Shown in pieces: positions 1 through 10,800 of a stretch of DNA of 64,000 nucleotides. This DNA comes from Eutrigla gurnardus (Eukaryota > Chordata > Actinopteri > Perciformes > Triglidae), in NCBI GenBank assembly GCA_963514095.1, contig OY741282.1, positions 19,500,102 through 19,564,101 on the forward strand, in the 5' to 3' direction. Positions within the stretch are counted from its first letter, which is position 1, and each line of letters opens with the position of its first letter. The position numbers and the translations under genes are program-made. The notes under the pieces were generated by a model. The model had not been told where the DNA came from, did no database searches, and saw only the letters and a list, made by a program, of their open reading frames with translations.

Positions 1-82
1 CTGTGGTAGCAGGTGGCGCCGGTTTGTTGGGGGTGGTGGGCGACGGCTGCTCCTGTTTCTCGATGGTCAGCTTCACCAATTC
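1..82 (-). CDS. rapgef1: RAPGEF1 (C3G) exon 5, partial, cut by window edge
   Basis: Fifth coding exon in the chain, entered after an acceptor reading TTTCTGTGAACAG. It starts in phase 0 and translates to E-L-V-K-L-T-I-E-K-Q followed by a proline/threonine-rich stretch (Q-P-S-P-T-T-P-N-K-P-A-P-P-A-T-T). As I recall it, human C3G continues G-V-K-E-L-V-R-L-T-I-E-K-Q-G-R-P-S-P-T-S-P, so both order and content agree. C3G is a cytosolic exchange factor that loads Rap1 with GTP after CRK adaptors recruit it. This exon begins the low-complexity linker between the helical N-terminal region and the CRK-SH3-binding proline motifs. No donor is seen before base 1, so the exon end and the rest of the gene lie outside the window. 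Confidence 0.9.
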
Positions 83-173
83 CTGTTCACAGAAAGAGCC
101 GGCTTCGGTCACACCACAGGTGGACGGAGACAACACCACTCACAACGGTTCCCCGTCTCAGCGAAGGGCCTAC
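83..173 (-). other. RAPGEF1 intron 4 (91 bp)
   Basis: Short GT-AG intron with donor AAAG|GTAGGC and acceptor TGTGAACAG. Reading through it from exon 4 gives about 29 codons and then a TGA just before the acceptor, so retention would truncate the protein. Confidence 0.85.
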
Positions 174-330
174 CTTTACGCCGTCCAGCACCGCTTTGAT
201 GACGCTGGTGACCGACGCCACGTTTTCCTTGTCCTCCAAGTCGATGCCATCCAGCATCACCTGGTCTGCCCAACGGATGAGGTTGGCCAGACTCTGATAC
301 ACGCGGTTATGGCAGGAAGACAGCGCCGAA
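174..330 (-). CDS. rapgef1: RAPGEF1 (C3G) exon 4
   Basis: A 157-bp exon that receives the two bases AG from exon 3 to complete a serine codon. It then reads S-A-L-S-S-C-H-N-R-V-Y-Q-S-L-A-N-L-I-R-W-A and later V-I-K-A-V-L-D-G-V-K. This is nearly identical to the recalled human C3G segment S-A-L-S-S-C-Y-S-R-V-Y-Q-S-L-A-N-L-I-R-W-S, with conservative changes only. The acceptor is CACCATGTCACCAG and the donor is AAAG|GTAGGC, leaving phase 0. In the family this helical N-terminal part is regulatory: it takes part in autoinhibition and adhesion-complex binding, and has no exchange activity itself. Fifty-two full codons follow the split serine, with no stop or frameshift, so the exon looks functional. 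Confidence 0.95.
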
Positions 331-1890
331 CTGGTGACATGGTGTGAGAATATGGTTGGGGCAAGTTTAAGAATAGAACAAAGCATGGGATTCAAGAAGG
401 AGTAAAATAAAAGTGGCATGGAACAGGTGAAGAGATGATGGTATGGAAACCAGAGGTGCATAAGCGTGAGAAGAAAAACAATAGGACAAGCACATGTGAT
501 ACACTTCCACCTATCGACCAGCTATTAAACTGCATATTTAGGAGGCATCTGTTGAGGAACTGTGGGAGTGCCTGGCTACAAGCTTGGAGGTTGGAACAAG
601 CAAGCTGCTGTAGTGACGGTGAACACGGGGAAGTGAGGTGTTGTCTCTGCCTGTACGTTTCAACCCAACACTAAGGTGTGGCCCCGGGCCTGTACCAACA
701 TGCTGCAGCTGATTCAGTGTGCGGGAATATCCATCCACCGTCTTTGCACGGCTTAGTTCTACGGTGAGTAAGAGACGACGGCAGCTACGGGGGTTAGCAG
801 AAGGATTTGAGGGATGATAGAGCAGTGGCAAGGGTGGAGAGGTTTGACCCAGAAAGACTAAAGGCTGTAAGTTATACTGGATCTAAGTAGGAATAGTGGA
901 ATTTAAAAGAAACGTGTACAGCTATGAGTGATGTATGCGAGTAAGTGAGTCAGTATGACTAGAGTTTGCAGATGTATGACCTTGATACACAAACCTCTTG
1001 GCAAATAAGTACTTTAATCAACTTAACACTGCGTGCCACAACTGTGGGTAGGAGTTACACCCACTGTTGACCTACTTATTTGACCAATATTGATTTAAAT
1101 CACTGCAGAACGCTGTAGTACAGTGTGCATGTTTAACAGATGGCAAAACTTTAGTTTGCATTATTAACAAGGGAGGGTTAAAATGTCACGCAATAACAAC
1201 TTGATGTACAGTAGCTTATTTGCAAAAAAAAAAAAAAAAACATCTCCCTAATCTTTGCTGTGATCTATGTGGGTTTGACTCCATTAGACTGAGGTCAGAT
1301 CTCCAGAGACGGCTGCTCTCCCATGTTGCAGCAACAGTCCATCAATTGCTTCTAAACACAAGGCTCGGAGATACAAAATCTGTCACCTCTGACCTCCGTA
1401 CTGTCATCTGCACTGACAGATTGGGGAAAGGCACAGAGAAGTTCTAACATGTCTTGACATTCCAAAAAAAAAGTCTGCAGCTAAGGTGACTTTCAAAGAA
1501 AGGGCTTCCTTTACACAGAGTGTAAAACAGAGAAACATTCTGTTGGGTAATAGATCCGAGATGCGATTTTAAAGGCTTCAGGCATCAAGTCCAGGAAGCT
1601 TTGTCTGTCAAAGCATATTATCGATCGTCACAGACTGGGAAGCCAGCCGTAGTCGACATCATGCTAGTTCTAACATGTCCAGCATGCATACCAGCGGTAT
1701 GAGTTACGTCAGGGAGCAAGAATGTGAAGAATGAATTGAGAAACGGTACATTGTGAAATTACATCAACAGCAGGAAAAGGAGGCACATTTTTCCCCCCAA
1801 AGGTCTGTTTTGAAGGTTGTCTTCTGTGTAAAAGACAAGAAACATTTTCATTCTTTTATAAAAAAAAAACAACAACAACATGCGACTAAC
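331..1890 (-). other. RAPGEF1 intron 3, no further feature seen
   Basis: GT-AG intron between the donor CACAG|GTTAGT and the acceptor CACCAG. It contains a poly(A) run near 1,223-1,240 and ordinary unique sequence. I see no exon-like conserved reading frame on either strand. Confidence 0.8.
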
Positions 1891-2069
1891 CTGTGCTGTA
1901 TTCGGGCCTCTACCTGAACCAGAGGCAGGATGGCTTCGAGCACCTTGCTGGCCGAGCCTGGAAGCATCTCAAGCACCTTCTTCTCCACAACCATTTTGTC
2001 CACGATTGTCTTGAAGTAGCGCAGGGCACTGACCACCTCCTTCTCGTGCTCCTCCAGCCGACTCACCTT
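1891..2069 (-). CDS. rapgef1: RAPGEF1 (C3G) exon 3
   Basis: A 179-bp exon (176 bp if the inner acceptor is used). It encodes K-V-S-R-L-E-E-H-E-K-E-V-V-S-A-L-R-Y-F-K, then V-L-E-M-L-P-G-S-A-S-K-V-L-E-A-I-L-P-L-V and Q-V-E-A-R-I-Q-H. Human C3G, as I recall it, has L-E-E-K-E-K-E-V-V-S-A-L-R-Y-F-K and V-L-E-M-L-P-G-S-A-S-K-V-L-E-A-I-L-P-L-V-Q-N-D-P-R-I-Q-H. This is the best-conserved piece in the window and anchors the gene identification. The acceptor is TTTGTAGAAG, a tandem NAGNAG, so the first lysine may be optional. The donor is CACAG|GTTAGT, leaving phase 2, which joins exon 4 correctly. A second possible donor, CAG|GTAGAG, lies 23 bp inside the exon and would shift the frame. Confidence 0.96.
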
Positions 2070-2649
2070 CTACAAACACACAACGGTGAACATTTTCAAA
2101 AAGGTTTTCAAAACATCATAAGCCGTGAAATACGTAAAACTAAAAAACAACTATTATTTAGACCATCACAACAGTCTGGCCTTCATGCTGTGCTTCTATT
2201 ATTACCATGGTTTGCTTGCAGTTCAAAGAACCATCTATCAAGTGATGTGGCTTGGAGCCATCTTGGTACCACAGCAACGGGCTCTTTCAGCTTGTCTAGT
2301 CTTTCACAGCAGGGCTGTTTGGGAATATATTCTCTACACCGAAAGCCTTAAGAGGCAGCGGGGGAGTTTATCCAGGAAGCGGCCCAGTTCCATTCATGTC
2401 TTTATAGGTTCAGACACCTGCTGTAGTGCAGCAAGCCGCCACAGTGACTGGGAAGCTGTGGGAACCAGCAGGGAAACTCTCGCACGTACGCAGACACAAT
2501 GGAGTATGGGCGCACAAAACATTAAACAGGAAAAGAATTCACAAATAGGCAAACAAATGCGTGGAAAAAGTGGGAGAGCGATGCATTTCCCACAATACAC
2601 ACACATACTTTCGGGGCACCTGTACGCACACACACACACACACACACAC
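2070..2649 (-). other. RAPGEF1 intron 2 (580 bp)
   Basis: GT-AG intron whose donor side is a (GT)n array on the gene strand. I looked for the extra segment that I recall between exons 2 and 3 of the long mammalian isoform (E-A-T-D-R-F-L-P-E-G-Y...). I found no matching frame here. Confidence 0.8.
2627..2649. repeat. (CA)n microsatellite forming the exon 2 donor
   Basis: Eleven to twelve CA units on the plus strand, read as GTGTGT... immediately after RAPGEF1 exon 2. The first GT of the array is the 5' splice site itself. Confidence 0.95.
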
Positions 2650-2795
2650 CTTGTTTGCAGGTTTCTCCGTACTCTTGGCTGCTGGTTCGGGCTGCAGTTG
2701 CTTGCCCTTCTTGGATGGAGTCCTCTTGATCTTGGGAGAGTGGAACTTGTCCATCAGTTTCATGGTGAAGGAGGACAGATGGGACCGCTGCGAGT
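2650..2795 (-). CDS. rapgef1: RAPGEF1 (C3G) exon 2, common to all starts
   Basis: A 146-bp exon entered in phase 1 after the acceptor CGTCCATAG. The G left by either first exon completes an aspartate codon. It reads D-S-Q-R-S-H-L-S-S-F-T-M-K-L-M-D-K, then F-H-S-P-K-I-K-R-T-P-S-K-K-G-K, and ends S-T-E-K-P-A-N-K. Human C3G has the same D-S-Q-R-S-H-L-S-S-F-T-M-K-L-M-D-K-F-H-S-P-K-I-K-R-T-P-S-K-K-G-K order as I recall it. The stretch is basic and rich in S/T-P sites, as expected for a disordered regulatory N terminus. The exon ends in phase 0 at AACAAG|GTGTGT, where the donor is the first unit of a (GT)n array. An internal ATG (M-K-L-M-D-K) could serve as a start for transcripts whose leader is out of frame. 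Confidence 0.96.
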
Positions 2796-4632
2796 CTATG
2801 GACGGAGTGGAAAAGAGAGACAGCGGTCAGTCGAGGAGAGAGGATCCTCAGGGGGGAATAGAAGTTGGATTAAAAAATCTGATGGCACAACATTGAAGCG
2901 TTGGTGTCACTATCACACAATGCACCTCTTCTTAATGATGCTGAAGTGACCAGCTGAACGCTAGCTAGATGGAAGACGAAGGGAAAACATATTTGTAACA
3001 CATTTCATCTGCTCCCTGTGCTCTCATCAATAAATCTGTTGGACAGGGACCGTCATAGAGCTTCTTCCAGCAGTCAATTATGTGCACAGATGTGTGCACG
3101 TGCACATGCACACAAAGAGGGACGAGCATGATAAATACTCTAGTTAGTGCAGAGATGAAAATTGCTTCATGGCACATAATTGAGAGCGGCTTCGTAATAG
3201 TGGAGTCATTTAGCAGAATTCAACGTGTTCACCGTAGAGCGGGCTGATTGTATCTGGGGAGAGAAAGAGTCCCGGCACTGTTAATCCCAGAAGAATTGAC
3301 TGCTCGCTCACCGTCTCCCTTCACCTCTCGGCCCCCTCCTTCTATCTCCACATCAAACTGGAGCAGAAGACAGCGAAATACTACATAACAACGGTGGGAG
3401 CTGCCTGGCAGAAAGAGTGTTTTTTTTAATTTTTATCTATCCATCTATCTATCTGCTGTAATCTCCCTTCAGCTCGACAACAGCGGGATCTGACATTCCA
3501 TGGCCATCAGCGTAAAAACACTGAATGCTGACTAGCGAGCAGCAGCAGGAAAACAACACAAACTAGCCTTCCAGCCAGCGCTTTCATCCGCACGATCGAT
3601 CCACATGCCGCACACATAACCACCCCACCCCGTTCTTTCTCTCCCCTCCATAATCCTCATCATCCCTTACTCAGAGCAAAAGCCAGAGTTTGCTGAGGCG
3701 GCCAAAGGCGACAGTGTTTTTCTCGGTTAAAAATGTTGATGAGAACGCGTTCAGCGGAGTTTCCTTCCAATACAAATGCATGTGACGAGGCATGCGTGAC
3801 CCCCCCCCGGGCTGTTGCTTTACACAGCGTCTACAAAAATCTTATCTCTATGTTGAGCAAAGATAAATCAACTCTGGCAGGCATTAGTACGTAACTAAAG
3901 GGGAATGGCCGATTGAATAAACTACGGTTACTGGAAATGTATCGCATGACTGGCCGTTGCATCACCTTTAATCTGCATTTATTTGACCTCATATACCCAA
4001 ATATCAGCTTTTGTGAATATACAAGACAAGTCTAAATGTTAGAAGGCACATGCAAGACAAATATAGATTTCTTTTTTAAGTTAATTTGTAGCCCAGTTAT
4101 GTCACAACAAAGAAAAAAACAATACATAACAGAGACAGCATCGTCTTCATTTGGGGTTTTATTACCACAGGAGAAAAAAACGTCAGCTTGTTAGCCGGCA
4201 GGATTGAGGAGGATAGAAGGAAGACAAAGTGTTTGAGTTCATCCCAGACGAGTAACCAGACACAGTGAAGACCCTGCAGAAGGTGACAACCTGCTCATCT
4301 CATCAGCTGTCTGGATCGATACTGTGTAGCTCGGGCCACAGGGGATGCTGTGCTGCATCAGTGCATCTTATAGAGCCTGAACAGCATAGCTGGGGCTGAC
4401 GGTGTGAGAGTGAGATGTTTTTTTTTCTGTACCCGGAGGCTATACAGTTCACATAGCTGCGTTCGCCAGTTTTGCCGCAAGTCATGGTGCTGTCTTGGCA
4501 CGGTTTCACTTTAGTGCAGAGCGAACCGTACGCTTTTGATTGCACAGCAGCAGCCTCCGTACGAATTTAGCCTCGCATAATCCTATCTGTTTGACCTTGT
4601 TTCCCCCTTCTCCTCCCCGGCATATTGTGCAG
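2796..4632 (-). other. RAPGEF1 intron 1, 3' portion, no clear feature
   Basis: Upstream side of the exon 2 acceptor. It holds an ATCT-rich patch near 3,437-3,452 and a run of nine C near 3,800. I see no coding or transposon structure. Confidence 0.7.
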
Positions 4633-4707
4633 GATCTGTGGCTGACATCGCAATATGCCGGACGCTTTTGCTCAACCCGAGCTCGACCGGGCCCAGAAGG
4701 ACTACGT
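4633..4707 (+). other. Possible plus-strand exon with strong splice signals
   Basis: A pyrimidine-rich tract followed by TTGTGCAG is an excellent acceptor, and 75 bp later TACGT|GTGAGT is an excellent donor. Inside is an ATG at 4,655 with A at -3, giving M-P-D-A-F-A-Q-P-E-L-D-R-A-Q-K-D-Y and leaving phase 2. The reading frame ends three bases into the intron, as expected if the donor is used. I do not recognise the peptide and found no partner exon downstream on this strand. It may be the 5' exon of a nested gene or non-coding transcript, or a chance arrangement in a GC-rich patch of intron 1. Confidence 0.25.
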
Positions 4708-5709
4708 GTGAGTTTACAGCTGCAGCCCAGGGTCCCAGCCCAGAGTGGAGAGGCAGGCAGTGACATCAGCACAATGAGTCACCGCCATGATCGATACAGC
4801 TGGTCCCAAAGACACCATCGCAGCCCCCGCGGCTCAGCCGTTTATCATGCGCACTGGGCCGGTTCTCCTCCGCTCCCTCTTCATTTTTTCTCCCTCTTCA
4901 GTTCTGAGAACAGAGAGCCCTCCCCCCCCTCTCGTCTCCTCCAGAGTTCACTGGAAGTCTGGCTCAGCATGGAAATGACATCATCAACAGAAAGAAATGC
5001 ACAGGGTAAAGGAGAGAAAGTCAGCGCGGGAGGGAGAATACAGTGGAGTGCTCTGTTATAGTCATGTACGCCTGCAAGCGTCCACCCTCCACTCCTCCGC
5101 CAGAGACCGGCCCAGCCATCCCTCCCACTCCCACCAGTTCCCCGTCTGCTGCTGTCCAGAGTTACGAGGTGGTGATGTCATTCGCTGTACCGTCTATTGC
5201 ACTGAATCTCACTGAAGTCATGGGCTGAATAAAACCTCACGGTGAAAATATTTTTTCAGCTGCCCAGGCTACAACATCCCTTCCTCCTAAACTCGGCGTA
5301 CATTAATACACCTGCAAAACATTTTCACACACCGATTTTATCCTTCGTAGCCAATATTTGGATTTTTACTGCCAAGGGACTGCTTTTAGAGAAGAAGTGA
5401 ACTGAGGAGGATTGGAAATTGAAAGTGGACCGGCTCATTCTAAACACTCAGTCCCTGTTTTCCTGCAAGTGGTTCCCGAAGTTCTTCCCCTGCTCCCTTT
5501 AAAATACAGTGCAATACAGCAGCAGCAGAGCCAGCCTGATAAACAGCAACGTGTGGTTACACTTCCATAAAGGGTGAGGTTTGACTCCTCTGCTGCAACA
5601 ATCCCACAGAGAACCGAACACACACACACACACACACACACAATTCCCCTGAGCCTCATCGGTACACTGCAACCTCAGTGTACAGCCTGTTGAGTTTACA
5701 GTTCTCCGG
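4708..5709. other. Intron 1 stretch, only a microsatellite
   Basis: A GC-rich patch to about 5,200, then unique sequence with a (CA)n array at about 5,617-5,642. No coding evidence. Confidence 0.7.
5617..5642. repeat. (CA)n microsatellite
   Basis: About 13 CA units, read directly. Confidence 0.95.
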
Positions 5710-6125
5710 TAGGTGTGGGACGGTGTGAACATTTCATATCACCATTCTCCCGGCCAATATGTGATTCACGATATTACCCAGGTAACCATCAATATGTGCT
5801 TGGAACTCTTAAATGGCACTTAAACATATTGGAATCAATACACAAATATTTTCATTGCATCACAGATAGGACACACAATTTTTTTTAGTGACAATCATCT
5901 TAAATAAGATGATCATACATCTTAAAATGTATTTTTGTATCCTGTATTTTTTTTAATCAGGCTCTATTTTTCACTTCTCCACTATGATGGCGAGCTAGAC
6001 AGCTTTTTCAAGTCACCTGTGGCGACATTTACGATTATCCCGTTAATGGAAATTCACCATGATCGATCGTCATGAGTGATTTTTATCCCAATGCATGATA
6101 AAAATCCTATATCATCCCATCCATA
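5710..6125. mobile_element. Old hAT-like non-autonomous element
   Basis: The left end reads TAGGTGTGGGACGGTGTGAA and is followed by ATATCAC and TGATTCACGATATTAC motifs. The right end, reverse-complemented, reads TATGGATGGGATGATATAGG. These look like diverged copies of the TAGG.xTGGGA terminal repeats common in fish hAT elements, with the internal CGATATTA-type sequence usual for them. The flanks agree poorly (agttctcc versus agctctct), so a target duplication is at best decayed. No transposase frame is present. Confidence 0.5.
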
Positions 6126-9100
6126 AGCTCTCTTATATACCATAGCAACAAAACAGATGACATACAGTCCATGTTTGTTATTCTAATTTGGTAAAAATCT
6201 ATCATTTTCCCAATGCTATGGCAGATGTATGATAAAGAACATAAAGGGAATCCCTGAAATCAGTTGTTGACGATGCATTGCAAAGGATTTAGCAAGTAAA
6301 CATCTTTTGGGGGTTATTTAAAATTGCTTCGACACTTAACTGCTTTGAAAGGCCTTGGGGACGTTGAAAACAAACACTCCAGTCTGAACGACTCTTGAAC
6401 AAAGCCTGGGAGGGTTCTCACACAACCCTGTGGTATAGCGGCGTCCCCAGGAGCCTCCCAAGCTGCTGCATCAAAGCGTCATTACACGATAAGTAAATAC
6501 AGACATACGCACTCACACCAGGGGAGCACATTCATGGGTACTTCACATATGTTGTCATTCACCAAGTTCACCGTGGACTCTCCGTTTAAATCTGTTTTGC
6601 AGAAATCAATACTGGCCACCCCGGTGCATTTAGTAGCTTCCCTAGAAATTCATCCAATTTCCCTACTACCACAACACAGACCCACCAGGAAAAGTGCAAT
6701 CTCTCTGGGCTATTGTAATTCTAAATCTGTATCTCTAAAAAGAAAAACAAAGTGCAAACTAACTCATATTACTTTCTCAGCAGGAACAAGGATTTCCCCC
6801 ATCCATCTCTACTTAAGCATGGATGCCAAAGTAGAAAGACTGCAACACAAATGTACAATAAAATAGGTTTATGTCTTTGGAGGCAAAGCAAATTTCATTG
6901 TTTTCAGGAAAAAAAGGCGTAACGAATAAATAAAGCTTTTACACACCTGAGAGGCTGTCTGACAGAGACACTGTCTTCTCATAAACTACATTTTATTGGT
7001 GGAAACAGTGTGTTCTGTTCTACTCACAGGACAGTCTCTGTGAGCACAAGACAGTTGATACGAATTTGATTGGATTTAAAAAGCCAACTCACTGGTGCTC
7101 CTTTTACATGTGGCGCAACGTCCCACACGGTTACCTCCCCTCTTGCTGCCTGACATACAGATTAAAACATTTCAGTGGGAAATCCCAGCACAAGTGATGA
7201 CCGGTGACATGTGAGCTTGTCCAGACCTGACTGAAGAACTGACAGGCGGGCAGATTGATCTGGCTCTTGTTCAGTACAGGTGTGATCTATACAGGACAGC
7301 TGCTCGGCCCCCCTGACTGATCCCCACCCACCCAACTCTAGGAATAGGATGAAAACTGGGTGCAGGAATACAGGGGAGGCTGTGCGTAAGGTTACACACA
7401 CAGCTGTCGCCTCCCAGCTGAACTCCCCGTGAGTGAGGGCTGCTCCGTGAAAAGTGCATGGGGACTTGTTGAGCGTGCGAGAAGACTGAAACAAGAGTCA
7501 GAAAGGTCACCGTGCCAGCTGTTGAAAAGGGCTGGAGGCAAAGTTGTGTGCGTAAAGGAGATACTTTAAATTATCGTCTGAACAAAGCGGGACAGGACAG
7601 TTAATATTAGTTGAACTGCTGTTGTAATCTGCGACTGCTCACGACTGACCGACTGGAAAAACAAAATCAACGAGCACGTGCACAATAATAAGACGGAGAT
7701 CTTCACATCCCTCTTAAGCACCGGCTATAACTGGTGTTGTACATCTGCTGCACTTTTAAAAATAACGTGGAAGAAACACAGCAGAACTTCTGAGAAAGTG
7801 AGAGGAACCCTGCTCTGGGTCACATGTAAGTAGACAGTGCATTCTTTATAAGCAACCTTATGCCTTCAATGAAACCTTATTTGTCTATAAAAACTACAAC
7901 ATAGCGAGTGAATTACTGTCTGCTAAACTGTAAAACAAACAAAACAAAAAAACATGCAGAAGTGCAGTGCCAAGTATCATTTCTATAGGCAAGACCTGCT
8001 GTGGAGCAAGATTGTGAAATGCAAGCCCGAGGCATGCAGAGATGAACAGCAGGGAGAAAACGGAGAGGAAAGAGAGAAAAATTCAACAGGAAGTAGTTAA
8101 GTGCTTGGTGAATTATTTATCCTCCCCATTGTAGTGGTTGGCTTCCTGCTGGGTGTGTTCAATTTTCAATAGGAATCCTCTTTATGTCCTCAGTTATCAA
8201 CAAGCGGCACTACAGGACACGGCAGGTTGAGTGAGTGTGCCTGCGAGCCGAGGACGGCGGGGAGAAGGGGAAGCCCTGGTATGGAACGCGGCCCTGGTTA
8301 ATGGTTGATTCAGGAAGTAATGGAGGAGAAAGTCCAGTGGCGGGATTATACGGTTTCCCTTTGCCACAGGAAGACTGAAAGCATCCAGTCTACCGACTGA
8401 GTAGATGAGATACAGCGGACGCTAAGTGCTCGGTACACTTACCATCTATTGTATTTCACTCAACAAACGAGTGCGTGAGACACAGAAGATGGTTTTTTTC
8501 GTGTGGCAAATCAAATTATCAAGCAAACAGACACATCCAGAATGCTGGACGTCTCCGGCCACTCACTTATAAAGTCCCAAAATAAACATAATGGCCGAAT
8601 CATTTTTTTGCACTCGGCATCTATGTAATTACATCAGGGATGGCAATAAACTATTAGTCATTTCTAATTGAAGAGGGCTGACTGAACTGAAATGAATACT
8701 TGACACTGAAGTCACAGAAAATAGCTCACTCTGAGCTCATTTATAGTACAAAAAGATGTCACACTGGTTTTGATTCAGCTAAAAAAAATCAACAATGGTC
8801 TTCTCCTGATATCTGCTTTTATAAAACATCTATTAATAGCTCACACAAACATGCCCTTCAGTATGTAAATGAGCAGTAAAGCAGCCCCACCAATGATCAG
8901 GAGCAGATATCAATGCGGTGATGGAGGAGATCTGTGTGCCGGGTTGCATGGGAACAGACGGCCTGGTCAACCATGGCCAACGGCCACATAACGCAGGCCG
9001 ATCCATAACCCAGATCCATAATAGAAAAGCGAATCGGATCCTTAATAACTGTTTCCTCACATGCTCAACTTGCGTGCGACCCGATGATGAGAAAGTGAAT

Positions 9101-10651
9101 GAGAGACGGCGAAGAACAGTCTTTCTTTGAGAGCGCCGTCTGCTCTCGAATCTAACCACAGCGGCGACACCGTAGACGCAGAGCGGCTGATGGCTGAGAA
9201 AACATCTATATGGGGAAACTCCTGCTCGGTGAACGAGTCATCATCACCCCCGGGAGTCATGAGATCACACTCAGAGATTAAAAAAACAACATCAAAAGCA
9301 CCCTTATCCATGTTTCTCTCCGTTTTAGAAAGCTCATAAAAAAGGGAGAGAATTACAATTAACGTGCAAATGTGTTTCTAAATTCCGATTACCATAAAAG
9401 TATCCACTCAACACTGTGAGACGCATACTATAAAGTGAATGGAAACTAGAGTTATCTGTGGGGGTGAATATACATTGCATTGAGACATAATAAATCAGCA
9501 ACAAGCAGCACGCAGAGGCACATAACAACAAAATCCAGCCTAATCTCCAGGGGACACACCTTGCATTCTCCAGTCTGTTTATTTGCGTTGTTATTCCTCA
9601 GGATAAATGGCTGAGTTAGTCACACGCCTCACATCTATAGTGGGACAAATCCACCATTTATCAAGTCACTCATGTTTATTGCTTCGGTCTAAAGGCCCGC
9701 TGAAATTAAGTGTTTATTCTGAGGCACTTTGCAACACAGAGCGACCTGATGATGCCCAATACATTACCTGACTCATCTGTCATGTACAGCCATAAAACAG
9801 TGGCTTAAAGCAATGTGTTGCAAGGGCATTTTGCAAGCACAAAGTCACACGGTAATGCTGCTGGAGCAACATGACAGGAAAACAGGGTTTGAGGCAGGAC
9901 GGTGAAGGGAAACAAACATGTTGTGTTATATTCATATACCATAGCTTAAAATAAACTGCTGTGCTTAAACTCAAGGCTACTGGGGGGGGTCAACGCAGAC
10001 ACAGGTCCATAATAACACAGCTTGCAGACGAGAGGCGGTGGGTGATGTGTGGATATTGGGGGCCACTGGGCCTCTGTGAAATGAAGCTGGGCTTTCAATA
10101 ACATTTTCATTTTTCTAGCAGGAGGAATGACGTTTGTCTACGTATGGGGGAAAAATACTGAGATGTTGCTTTTCATGAGCATTTTCTTTAAATTCTACAT
10201 CTCAGACATTATATGATGTCATTCAATAATGTCATTCTGGTCAGTTTTGAAACACATTCTTTCTATGATAATCATTTTGCAATAATTCTGTTATGGACTA
10301 TACAAAAGTTATTGGATAATTCCATCAAATGAAGAAAGAAATTCCACTGACGCAGTAAAATCCTAGCATATAAATACTAGACCTTTTATTCACATTCGGT
10401 ATTAGTTAAAGAGAACTCGTAACTATTGACTTATATATCAGTGCTGCTTTTTGTGTTCAATTATCCAGATAGGAGTCCATTAATTCCAGAAAATGCGTGC
10501 AAACACGAGGGAAGGGTGAGCCGTTACAATTAGACAACTTCTTTTTAATGATCTAATTGTTCTTAATTGTTTTTAATTATCCGTTTTATGCCTCAGGGAA
10601 CACCACTCAACTCAACTTGTGTCTGGCCCTCAATGTAATGACAATAAGGCG

Positions 10652-10709
10652 ACTACCTACCTTCCTACCTTCCTACCTACCTACCTACCTACCTTCCTAC
10701 CTACCTACG
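10652..10709. repeat. (CTAC/CTTC)n tetranucleotide repeat
   Basis: About 14 units of CTAC with CTTC variants, immediately upstream of a long (GT)n array at 10,732. Confidence 0.95.
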
Positions 10710-10729
10710 TCAATAACATGTTATCTGCA

Positions 10730-10731
<2 letters not shown>

Positions 10732-10779
<48 letters not shown>

Positions 10780-10800
10780 ATGTGTGTGTGTGTGTGTGTG
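10732..10800. repeat. (GT)n microsatellite
   Basis: About 34 units with a single GCAT interruption near 10,778. Confidence 0.95.

Noticed and set aside
2125..2949. A 274-codon plus-strand ORF
   Set aside because: It lies antisense to RAPGEF1 exon 2 and crosses the CA repeat, so it is a shadow frame with no independent support.
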